NCBI GenBank assembly: GCA_013696915.1
Contig: JACCXR010000139.1
Coordinates: 1-5,682, forward strand
Length of the DNA: 5,682 bases
Origin: Euzebyaceae bacterium
Lineage (GTDB): Bacteria; Actinomycetota; Nitriliruptoria; Euzebyales; Egibacteraceae
Direction: 5' to 3'
Both the position numbers and the translations under genes were made by a program. How positions within the stretch are numbered: position 1 is the stretch's first letter; each line of letters starts with the position of its first letter. A model generated the notes under the pieces. That model did not search any database. It was given only the letters and a program-made list of their open reading frames with translations, and was not told where the DNA came from. Shown here one piece after another: positions 1 through 5,682 of this stretch.

Positions 1-182
1 CAGCACCCAGCAAGCTGGAGGTCTTCGACCCCTCACAGTCCACCACCCCGATCGACACCACCACAGCCACCTCCCATCGCATCACGCTGAACGACCGCCT
101 GTCCATCATCAAGATCACACCCCCCACCACCCAGACCCCGACACCCAACCCACAGACCGAACCCGCTGAGCCGAGCCCCTGA
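1..182 (+). CDS. 3' end of an unidentified protein with a Thr/Pro-rich C-terminal tail (5' truncated by the window)
   Basis: The frame starting at base 3 is open from the window edge to a TGA at 180-182 and encodes 59 residues. By hand count 50 of its 59 codons end in G or C, while the other two forward frames close earlier, at 90 and 169. Residues 1-38 (beginning APSKLEVFDP, with ITLNDRLSIIKI near 27-38) look like the last strands of a beta-rich domain. Residues 39-59 are a low-complexity tail of Pro, Thr, Gln and Glu, as is common at the end of secreted or surface proteins. The stop shares one base with the ATG of the amidotransferase gene (TGATG), so this is probably the preceding gene of the same operon. 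The family cannot be named from this fragment. A glycoside-hydrolase-like C-terminal beta domain would fit the polysaccharide setting, but that is a guess. Confidence 0.72.
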   Translation, partial: APSKLEVFDPSQSTTPIDTTTATSHRITLNDRLSIIKITPPTTQTPTPNPQTEPAEPSP

Positions 183-184
183 TG
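180..184 (+). other. Stop/start overlap TGATG coupling the upstream gene to the amidotransferase
   Basis: The TGA (180-182) of the upstream gene and the ATG (182-184) of the amidotransferase share one A. No convincing Shine-Dalgarno sequence precedes this ATG; the nearest purines, in gctgagccgag, are a weak match. Termination-reinitiation by the ribosome is therefore the likely route of translation. Coupling is inferred from the overlap. Confidence 0.65.
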
Positions 185-2059
185 TGTGGGATCTGCGGAC
201 GCACGCTGGACCCCGATGGCGCGGCGGTGGCGGCGATGAACCGTGCCCTGCGCCATCGAGGACCCGACGACGAGGGCGTCTACGTCGATCGCGCATCGGG
301 GCTCGCGCTCGGCGCGCGGCGCCTGAGCGTCATCGACGTCGCCGGGGGCCACCAGCCGCTGAGCAACGAGCAGGCCGACGTGTGGGCCGTGCTCAACGGC
401 GAGATCTACAACCATCCCTCTCTGCGCCACCACCTTCGCGAGCGCGGTCATCGGCTTGCGACGGGGACCGACACGGAGGTCATCGTCCACCTCTACGAGG
501 AGTACGGCGACGACCTGGTGCACGCGCTGGAGGGCATGTTCGCCTTCGCCCTGTGGGACGAGCGCCGCCGCCGGCTTCTGCTGGGGCGTGACCGGTTCGG
601 CGAGAAGCCGCTGTTCTACGCCGAGCGTTCGGGCGCTTTGAGCTTCGCGTCGGAGCTGTCGGCGCTGTGCCGGGGCGGCGACGTGGACGGCGACCTGTCC
701 GCGGCGGCGGTCGACGCGTTCTTCGTCTTCGGCTACGTCCCCGGTCCAGCGGCGATCCTCCGCGGAGCGCGCCAGCTTCCGCCCGGCCACGTCCTGACCT
801 GGGAGCCCGGTGCGAAGCGGGCGGAAGTCCGCGGGTACTGGTCGCCTTCCTCCTACGCACCGCGTCCGGCGGAACGGCGGCCCGAGCTCGTCGCGGAGAC
901 GCGGCGGCTGCTGGAGGGCTCGATCCGCAGCCGGATGATCGCCGACGTCCCGCTCGGCGTCCTTCTCAGCGGCGGCGTGGACTCCACCCTCATCGCCGCG
1001 CTCGCCGCCCAGTACTCGACGACCCCCATCAAGACGTTCACGGTCGGCTTCGACGTCGGCGAGGTCAGCGAGACAGCTATGGCGCGGGCGACCGCGCAGG
1101 CGCTCGGAGCCGACCACCACGAGGTCGTCCTCACAGAGGGCGACGTGGCGACGCGGGTGCCCGCGCTGCTGGCGGGCATCGATCAGCCGCTCGCCGATCA
1201 GGCGCTCCCCGCCCTGCACGCCGTGGCCGAGCTGGCCCGCTCGGAGGTCACGGTGACGATCGGCGGGGAGGGAGCGGACGAGCTCTTCGGAGGTTACCCG
1301 CGCTACCGCTGGCTGGCCCGCGCGGCGCGCTTCGAGCGCCACCTCCCTCCGCGTCTCGGCGCGCACGGCGTGCGGGCACTGAACGCGAGGGCCCCGGCCG
1401 GCCGCGCCCGTCGGCTGAGCTATCTGCTCGACGGACGTCCCCTCCCCGAGCGACACCTCGACTGGGTGACCGAGCGGCGCCGCGAGCTGCGGCCGGACCT
1501 GTACGGCCCACGGCTCGCCGCCGAGGCCGGGACTCAACGTGCGCTCGACGACCTGACCGCGCGGGTCGACGGCCGTCTCGCCGCATCGGTCTCCGGCGCG
1601 CTCATGCACCTCGATCAGGTCCACTGGCTTCCCGACGACGTGCTGGTCAAAGCCGATCGCGCGGGCATGCTCGTCTCGCTGGAGATCCGAACGCCGTACC
1701 TGCATCGCGACCTCGCCGAGTTCGCCGCCGGCGTTGCACCAGACGCGCATCTCGCCGCCGGCGGGAAGGCGCTATTGCGTGCGGTGCTGGCCGACGTCCT
1801 CCCCGCTGCCTGCGGCCGCCGCCCGAAGACCGCGTTTCGCGTCCCCGCCGCCCGGTGGCTGCGCGGTCCACTGGCTCCCACGCTCGCGCACCAGTTCGCC
1901 GAGGGCGCGCTCTACGCCGAGGGCTGGATCGACGCGGGCGTGGCCCGTGGCCTCGCCGCCGAGCACGCCGCCGGGCGGCGCGACTGGAGCCACGTGCTGT
2001 GGCCGCTGCTGGCGCTCGGTCTGTGGCTGGACCGGCAGCGAGGTCTCGGTGGACCCTGA
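182..2059 (+). CDS. asnB: Glutamine-hydrolysing asparagine-synthetase-type amidotransferase (AsnB family)
   Basis: The 625-residue protein has both AsnB domains. The N-terminal Ntn glutaminase begins MCGICG. Cys2 is the expected nucleophile after Met removal, which fixes the start. RHRGPDDEG (24-32), LNGEIYNH (71-78) and GRDRFGEKPLFY (135-146) follow the family pattern. The C-terminal synthetase domain has the ATP pyrophosphate loop SGGVDS (263-268), GEGADELFGGYPRYR (362-376), KADRAGM (490-496), EIRTPYL (501-507) and RRPKTAF (546-552). Both half-reactions (glutamine to ammonia, and ATP-dependent carboxylate amidation through an acyl-adenylate) look intact. Minor deviations are Gly for Ser before GEGADE and DQP (334-336) where many relatives have DEP. 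The length and the FVFGYVPGP...LPPGH segment (181-203) resemble amidotransferases of exopolysaccharide and exosortase-associated loci. It is presumably cytosolic. With two glycosyltransferases downstream it may amidate a uronic acid or other glycan carboxylate, as WbpS and WbtH do in O-antigen loci. Asparagine synthesis remains possible, so the symbol denotes the family only. Confidence 0.95.
   Translation: MCGICGRTLDPDGAAVAAMNRALRHRGPDDEGVYVDRASGLALGARRLSVIDVAGGHQPLSNEQADVWAVLNGEIYNHPSLRHHLRERGHRLATGTDTEVIVHLYEEYGDDLVHALEGMFAFALWDERRRRLLLGRDRFGEKPLFYAERSGALSFASELSALCRGGDVDGDLSAAAVDAFFVFGYVPGPAAILRGARQLPPGHVLTWEPGAKRAEVRGYWSPSSYAPRPAERRPELVAETRRLLEGSIRSRMIADVPLGVLLSGGVDSTLIAALAAQYSTTPIKTFTVGFDVGEVSETAMARATAQALGADHHEVVLTEGDVATRVPALLAGIDQPLADQALPALHAVAELARSEVTVTIGGEGADELFGGYPRYRWLARAARFERHLPPRLGAHGVRALNARAPAGRARRLSYLLDGRPLPERHLDWVTERRRELRPDLYGPRLAAEAGTQRALDDLTARVDGRLAASVSGALMHLDQVHWLPDDVLVKADRAGMLVSLEIRTPYLHRDLAEFAAGVAPDAHLAAGGKALLRAVLADVLPAACGRRPKTAFRVPAARWLRGPLAPTLAHQFAEGALYAEGWIDAGVARGLAAEHAAGRRDWSHVLWPLLALGLWLDRQRGLGGP
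2040..2051 (+). promoter_or_regulatory. Ribosome binding site and GTG start of the first glycosyltransferase, inside the end of the amidotransferase gene
   Basis: GAGG at 2040-2043 lies five bases before GTG at 2049-2051. The frame is open well upstream of this point (an ATG occurs at 1734), but the extra residues would be amidotransferase sequence read in another frame. Starting at 2049 places the hydrophobic first GT-B strand RVLVLTPDF at residues 6-14, as usual for GT4 enzymes. Confidence 0.7.
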
Positions 2060-3176
2060 GCCGCGCGTTCTGGTGCTGACCCCGGACTTTCCGCCGGCCC
2101 CCGGGGGGATCCAGTTGCTGGTGCATCGCATCGTGCGCCACGCCGACCGGCTGCGCGTGCGCGTGGTGACCGTCGACGGGCCCGGCGCCCGGCGATTCGA
2201 CGCCACCAGCGGCCTCGACGTGCGGCGCGTGGGCCTGGGCGCCGGGCAACCACTCGGAGTGGCGGCGCTCAACGCGCGCGCGCTCGGCGAGGCGGTGCGC
2301 TTTCGCCCGGACGCCGTGCTGAGCGGACACATCGTCACAGCACCCGCCGCGGCACTGATCGCAACGGCTATGCGCATTCCGGTCGTCCAGTACCTCTACG
2401 CCAGGGAGGTCGGGGACAGACCCCGGCTTGCGGCCTTCGCCGTGCGTCGTGCCGACGCCGCCGTCGCGATCAGCGCCTACACCCACGAGCTCGCCGTCGC
2501 CGGCGGCGCCCAGCCCGCTCGCGTGCATCGCATCCTGCCGGGCGTCGACCTTCCGGCGCGGGACACGATCCAGCGAGCCGAGCGTCCGACCATCCTGACC
2601 ATCTCTCGGCTCAGCGAGCGCTACAAGGGGCACGACGTGATGCTGCGGGCGCTGCCGCTCATCCGCGCCCGCGTTCCCGATGTCGAGTGGGTCGTCGTCG
2701 GCGATGGGCCGCTGCGGGCCGGGCTCGAGCGCGCCGCCGTGGGCCAGGGACTCCAGGGCAACGTCCGCTTCGTCGGCACGGTGCCCGACGACGAACGCGA
2801 CCGATGGCTGCGCCGTGCCCACGTGTTCACCATGCCCAGCCGCCTGCCGGCGGGCGGCTTGGCGGGGGAGGGGTTCGGGATCGTCTACCTCGAGGCCGGC
2901 GCGCACGAGCTGCCGGTGGTCGCCGGGAACGTGGGGGGCGCGTTGGACGCGGTCGTCCACGACCAGACCGGGGTGCTCGTGGACCCTTCCGACCACGTCG
3001 CGCTCGCCAATGCGATCGCCGACCTGCTGCTCGATCCCTCGCGCGCGCGGGCGCTCGGGGCCGCGGGGGCGCGGCGGGCGCGCGAGTTCGCGTGGCCGGC
3101 CGTCGCCCGGCGGGTCGAGGATCTGGTGCTCGGCCTGCTCGCCGGGACCCGCACGAGCGTGGCCGACGGCGCGTGA
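2049..3176 (+). CDS. GT4-family glycosyltransferase, PimB-like (GT-B fold)
   Basis: From the GTG at 2049 the protein has 375 residues, a normal length for family GT4. The N-terminal acceptor domain opens with RVLVLTPDFPPAPGGIQ (6-22), whose Gly-rich loop follows the first beta strand. The C-terminal nucleotide-sugar domain starts near 181 with ILTISRLSERYKGHD (182-196; Arg187 and Lys193 are the usual donor-phosphate contacts). It continues with VVVGDGPLR (215-223) and MPSR (262-265), and has the EX7E motif E274-GFGIVYL-E282, followed by VVAGNVGGALDAV (290-302). GGIQ plus MPSR...GEGFGIVYLEA resembles PimB-type GDP-mannose-dependent alpha-mannosyltransferases, so a retaining mannosyl or related transfer to a lipid-linked acceptor is plausible. 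Sugar and acceptor cannot be read from sequence. No signal peptide is seen; the enzyme should act on the cytosolic face of the membrane. The gene overlaps the amidotransferase end by 11 bases and the next gene by four, which suggests one operon. Confidence 0.93.
   Translation: MDPEPRVLVLTPDFPPAPGGIQLLVHRIVRHADRLRVRVVTVDGPGARRFDATSGLDVRRVGLGAGQPLGVAALNARALGEAVRFRPDAVLSGHIVTAPAAALIATAMRIPVVQYLYAREVGDRPRLAAFAVRRADAAVAISAYTHELAVAGGAQPARVHRILPGVDLPARDTIQRAERPTILTISRLSERYKGHDVMLRALPLIRARVPDVEWVVVGDGPLRAGLERAAVGQGLQGNVRFVGTVPDDERDRWLRRAHVFTMPSRLPAGGLAGEGFGIVYLEAGAHELPVVAGNVGGALDAVVHDQTGVLVDPSDHVALANAIADLLLDPSRARALGAAGARRAREFAWPAVARRVEDLVLGLLAGTRTSVADGA
3173..3176 (+). other. GTGA overlap: start of the second glycosyltransferase on the stop of the first
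   Basis: GTG (3173-3175) starts the second glycosyltransferase and TGA (3174-3176) ends the first. No clear Shine-Dalgarno sequence is visible in the preceding 20 bases, so translation probably depends on ribosomes finishing the upstream gene. The frame is open far upstream, but only from this GTG does the protein begin with a canonical GT4 N-terminus (MKVLYVNHTS). Confidence 0.75.
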
Positions 3177-4420
3177 AGGTCCTCTACGTCAACCACACCA
3201 GCCGGATCAGCGGTGGCGAGCGCTCGCTGCTCGACCTGCTCGGCGGATTGCCGGATGCCGTGTCACCCGTGGTCGCCTGTCCGCCCGGTTCGCTTGCCGA
3301 CGCCGTACGCGGGCTCGGTGTCGAGTGGCACCGGCTGCCGGCGATCGAAGCGAGCCTGCGGCTGCATCCGCTGCACACGCCCGCCGGCCTGGCCGGCCTG
3401 GGCGCCGGGGCAGCGGTCGTGGCGCATCTGGCCCGCCGGGTCGGGGCAGATCTCGTGCACGCGAACTCGGTGCGCAGCGGACTCGTCGCCTCGCTTGCCG
3501 CGCGCCTGGGTGCGCCACCCGCGATCGCGCACGTCCGCGACTGTCTGCCGCCCGGCCGCGGCTCCACGCTCACGCTTCGCGCGATCGTCGGGGGCGCGAG
3601 CGGCGTGCTGGCGAACTCGCAGTACACGGCTGCCGGCGTCACGCACGCCGTCGCCCCCGAGCACGCGACCGTCCGCGTCGTCTACAGCCCCGTGGACACC
3701 GGTCGCTTCGACCCCGACCGCTTCGAGCCCTCGGAGGCGCGGGCCCGGCTGGGCCTGCCGCCGAGCGCCCCGGTCCTCGCAGTCGTCGCTCAGATGACGC
3801 CGTGGAAGGCGCAGGATGACGCCGTGCGCATCCTGGCGCACGTGAAGCGCAGGCGTCCCGACGCGAGGCTGCTGCTGGTCGGCTCGGCGACCTTCGTCGG
3901 TCGCGCGACGCGCTACGACAACCAGGCCTACGTGCGCCGCCTGCACGCGTTGATCCAGTCGCACGGAGTGGGCGGGGAGGTCGTCCTCCTCGGCGAGCGC
4001 GTCGACGTGCCGGCGGTCCTGCGCGCGGTCGACCTGCTCCTGGTGCCCTCCTGGGAGGAGCCGTTCGGCCGCACGGTGGTCGAAGCGATGGCGATGAAGG
4101 TCCCCGTCGTCGCCACGAGCGTCGGCGGGCCGGCGGAGATCGTGCGAGCGGGTGTCGACGGACTGGTGCTCGAGCCGCGTCGGCCCAGGCGCTGGGCGGA
4201 AGCGATCGAGCCGTTGCTGGACGAGCCGGCCCGGTTGGCGCGGATGGGCCGCAGCGGGCGCGCTCGGGCCCTTGAGTGCTTCAGCCTCGCCGCTCACGTC
4301 GACGGCGTGCTCGCCGCCTACCGGGACATCGCGGCGCGCGCGGGGGGACGTCGCCGGAGGTCACCGCTCGAGGCCGGTGGCGGGCCCGGAACGCAGCGCG
4401 GCAAGGCTCCGAGCCGGTGA
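3173..4420 (+). CDS. GT4-family glycosyltransferase, second of the operon (GT-B fold)
   Basis: From the GTG at 3173 the protein has 415 residues. The N-terminal domain starts MKVLYVNHTSRISGGERSLLDLL (strand 2-7, Gly-rich loop 11-16) and includes GADLVHANSV (91-100) and GVLANSQYTA (144-153). The donor-binding domain starts near 200 with VLAVVAQMTPWKAQDDAVR (201-219), then LLLVGSATF (233-241), and carries the EX7E motif E296-PFGRTVV-E304 followed by PVVATSVGGPAEIV (311-324). These are hallmarks of retaining GT4 enzymes using NDP-sugars. The donor and acceptor are not predictable. It lacks a signal peptide and should work in the cytosol or at the inner membrane face, probably after or before the other glycosyltransferase on the same glycan. 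The last 25 or so residues (from about 391) are a basic, Gly/Arg-rich tail without family features. Most of that tail lies in the 60 bases antisense to the flippase gene, so it may be a later extension. Confidence 0.93.
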   Translation: MKVLYVNHTSRISGGERSLLDLLGGLPDAVSPVVACPPGSLADAVRGLGVEWHRLPAIEASLRLHPLHTPAGLAGLGAGAAVVAHLARRVGADLVHANSVRSGLVASLAARLGAPPAIAHVRDCLPPGRGSTLTLRAIVGGASGVLANSQYTAAGVTHAVAPEHATVRVVYSPVDTGRFDPDRFEPSEARARLGLPPSAPVLAVVAQMTPWKAQDDAVRILAHVKRRRPDARLLLVGSATFVGRATRYDNQAYVRRLHALIQSHGVGGEVVLLGERVDVPAVLRAVDLLLVPSWEEPFGRTVVEAMAMKVPVVATSVGGPAEIVRAGVDGLVLEPRRPRRWAEAIEPLLDEPARLARMGRSGRARALECFSLAAHVDGVLAAYRDIAARAGGRRRRSPLEAGGGPGTQRGKAPSR

Positions 4421-4421
4421 C
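4360..4421. repeat. Imperfect inverted repeat carrying both convergent stop codons; possible two-way terminator
   Basis: The left arm GTCACCGCTCG (4360-4370) is complementary to the right arm CGAGCCGGTGAC (4410-4421) except for one bulged C. After an A-C mismatch (4371/4409) pairing continues as a G-U wobble and three G-C pairs (4372-4375 with 4405-4408), leaving a loop of about 29 bases. The left arm holds the flippase stop (TCA at 4361-4363) and the right arm the glycosyltransferase stop (TGA at 4418-4420). Both genes end CGG TGA C. No T-run follows on either strand, so a classical intrinsic terminator is not shown. A U-less hairpin terminator of the kind proposed for high-G+C actinobacteria would fit. 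In such G+C-rich DNA a stem of this size can also arise by chance. Confidence 0.35.
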
Positions 4422-5674
4422 AGAGCCCGCCACGACAGCCCGGCCACCCCGCGGTAGAGGACCAGCGCCATGACAAGGACCACCGCGTAGGCCGCCGTCG
4501 TCACCCACGCCGCGGCCATGATCCCGCCGTCGCCGAGGAAGAGCAGCAGCCCCACGATCGTCACCACGCTCCCGGCGATCTGCGGAAGGGTGCTCGTGAA
4601 AGGACGGTTCGCGGCGCTGAGGCCCTGGGAGAGCACGAGCCCCGGGATCAGGAGGACATAGCCCACCAGGAGCACCCGCAGCGGTGGCGCCGCGGCCACC
4701 ACCTCGGCGCCGTACAACAGCCTCAGCATGACGTCGGCGAGCAACGCGATGACCACTGCGCCCGCCACTCCGACGCCCAGTGCGGCGTACATCGACGCCA
4801 CGACCATCGACGCCCCGCGCTCGGCGCGGCGGGCTGCCGCCGGCAGCACGAGCGCGACGACCGTGCCCGCCAGGGTGCCCACGATCATCGCCACGTTGGC
4901 GGCCACCGAGTACAGGCCCACGCTGGTTGCACTCAGGAAGGCGGGGATGATCGCGAGGTCGAGGCGGGCGTTCACCGTGCCGGCGACGACGGAACCGTGG
5001 ATCCGGAAGCCGTACCAGAACGTCGAACGCGCGAGGCGCGCCTGCGCTCGCGGTCGCCCATAGCGTCGCAGGGCCCACAGGCCGGTGCCGAGGACGAGGA
5101 CGCCGAGCATCGCGGCGTTGACGATCAGCGCACTGCTCACCGTGAGCGCGTCGAGACGCCACAGGACGACGTACAGCACGGCGACTCCCGCCGGCTGCAC
5201 GAAGCGCAACCAGTTCCACAGGACGAACCGATGGTCGCCCAGGACGGCGCCGGTGAGCAGTTCCAGGGCGAGCGCCATGACGATGGTCGTGGCGAACATC
5301 TGTGCCATCACCACGACCTCCTCGCGCTGGGCCGACAGCGCGATCGGAAGCACGGCCACCGAGACCGCCACCCCGAGCACCGCGAAGGGGATCAGGAGCA
5401 CCAGCCAGCTCCCGATAAGGGCACCGCCCTGGTCGGGGTGGCGGGCGAGGTGAAACGACGCGGCCCGGTTGCAGCCCATCGCGAAGACCCAGGTCGCCAC
5501 CTGCGTGAAGGCGAGGATGGCCGCCAGCTCCCCGCGGCCGGCGACGCCCAGCAGGCGCACGATGATGATCCCGGTCACGAGGTTGACGACCAGGGTCGCC
5601 GCCGTGAAGACGTAGCTGATCGCGACGTCTCGCACGAGGCGGCGCGCGAGGAGGCCGCGGATGAAGGCGATCAC
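4361..5674 (-). CDS. Polysaccharide flippase, MOP superfamily (Wzx/polysaccharide transporter type); start uncertain
   Basis: The protein has 437 residues from a GTG at 5674-5672. It is strongly hydrophobic, with about twelve membrane segments near residues 16-38, 48-68, 85-112, 121-146, 158-173, 180-202, 220-240, 250-278, 290-315, 331-350, 363-381 and 384-406. Typical family traits are LLGVAGRGELAAI (41-53), the polar RxxxRLD-type stretch NARLDLAIIPAF (235-246) and SVGLYSVAANVAMI (251-264). Such proteins move undecaprenyl- or other polyprenyl-linked oligosaccharides across the cytoplasmic membrane. The length fits the family (roughly 400-500). There is no visible Shine-Dalgarno sequence, since only eight bases precede the GTG. 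The frame stays open to the window edge, so the true start may lie outside. The gene converges on the glycosyltransferase operon and overlaps it by 60 bases. It most likely exports the glycan built by those enzymes, though a lipid II or teichoic-acid-type substrate cannot be excluded. Confidence 0.9.
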   Translation of the reverse strand: MIAFIRGLLARRLVRDVAISYVFTAATLVVNLVTGIIIVRLLGVAGRGELAAILAFTQVATWVFAMGCNRAASFHLARHPDQGGALIGSWLVLLIPFAVLGVAVSVAVLPIALSAQREEVVVMAQMFATTIVMALALELLTGAVLGDHRFVLWNWLRFVQPAGVAVLYVVLWRLDALTVSSALIVNAAMLGVLVLGTGLWALRRYGRPRAQARLARSTFWYGFRIHGSVVAGTVNARLDLAIIPAFLSATSVGLYSVAANVAMIVGTLAGTVVALVLPAAARRAERGASMVVASMYAALGVGVAGAVVIALLADVMLRLLYGAEVVAAAPPLRVLLVGYVLLIPGLVLSQGLSAANRPFTSTLPQIAGSVVTIVGLLLFLGDGGIMAAAWVTTAAYAVVLVMALVLYRGVAGLSWRALSPARSLAALRSGPATGLER

Positions 5675-5682
5675 GCGCGGGT

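Noticed and set aside
33..296. Small minus-strand open frame across the start of the amidotransferase gene
   Set aside because: It is Arg/Gly-rich, lacks motifs, and covers the end of one supported coding frame and the MCGICG start of another.
1734..2048. Upstream extension of the first glycosyltransferase to an ATG at 1734
   Set aside because: The added residues are the amidotransferase sequence in another frame, and the GT-B fold begins right after the GTG at 2049, which has a GAGG ribosome site.
1647..2996. Long minus-strand open frame of 449 codons opposite the amidotransferase/glycosyltransferase junction
   Set aside because: It lies wholly antisense to two well-supported genes. Its product is rich in Arg, His, Asp and Gly without any recognisable domain, which is a common shadow in high-G+C DNA.
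2687..3172. Upstream extension of the second glycosyltransferase to an ATG at 2687
   Set aside because: The extension is Arg-rich shadow sequence of the first glycosyltransferase; the GTG at 3173 gives a canonical GT4 N-terminus.
3263..4297. Minus-strand open frame of 344 codons opposite the second glycosyltransferase
   Set aside because: Same reason: antisense to a clear GT4 gene, no motif, and composition typical of the reverse strand of G+C-rich coding sequence.
4382..4387. Short palindrome GGGCCC and neighbouring CCGG repeats inside the overlap
   Set aside because: Six-base G/C palindromes are expected by chance at this base composition.
4281..5219. Alternative minus-strand open frame overlapping the flippase
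   Set aside because: The flippase frame has continuous membrane segments and family motifs. This frame gives an Arg/Gly-rich product with no hydrophobic pattern.
1..5682. Search for CRISPR repeats, tRNA or rRNA genes, transposase or integrase genes and insertion-sequence ends
   Set aside because: No spaced direct repeats, cloverleaf-like segments, recombinase motifs or terminal inverted repeats were seen; the window is filled with ordinary biosynthetic genes.

Overview
The window is almost wholly protein-coding. It has very high G+C with strong G/C preference at third codon positions, GTG as well as ATG starts, and genes that overlap at their ends. This fits a high-G+C bacterium, most likely an actinomycete-type lineage. 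The first glycosyltransferase also has a PimB-like catalytic half, a type well known in Actinomycetota. The lineage is inferred from composition and gene style only; a soil or Thermoleophilia-like actinobacterium is a guess.

Layout. Positions 1-182 hold the 3' end of a gene that starts outside the window and ends in a Thr/Pro-rich tail. Three same-strand genes follow without gaps: a class II (Cys2) asparagine-synthetase-type amidotransferase (182-2059), a PimB-like GT4 glycosyltransferase starting at a GTG inside the previous gene's end (2049-3176), and a second GT4 glycosyltransferase starting at a GTGA junction (3173-4420). The junction overlaps are 1, 11 and 4 bases, so the four plus-strand genes probably form one translationally coupled operon. 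On the minus strand a polytopic MOP/Wzx-type polysaccharide flippase (5674-4361) converges on the operon. Its last 60 bases are antisense to the end of the second glycosyltransferase. No non-coding stretch longer than a few bases exists.

Together this looks like part of a surface polysaccharide (exopolysaccharide or capsule-like) locus. The two cytosolic GT-B enzymes would add sugars to a lipid-linked intermediate, the flippase would move that intermediate across the membrane, and the AsnB-like enzyme may amidate a sugar acid or other carboxylate of the glycan rather than make free asparagine. The last point is inference from context.

I see no new defence system, mobile element, CRISPR array or RNA gene. 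The most unusual structure is the convergent 60-base coding overlap, bordered by an inverted repeat that carries both stop codons and may act as a two-way terminator.
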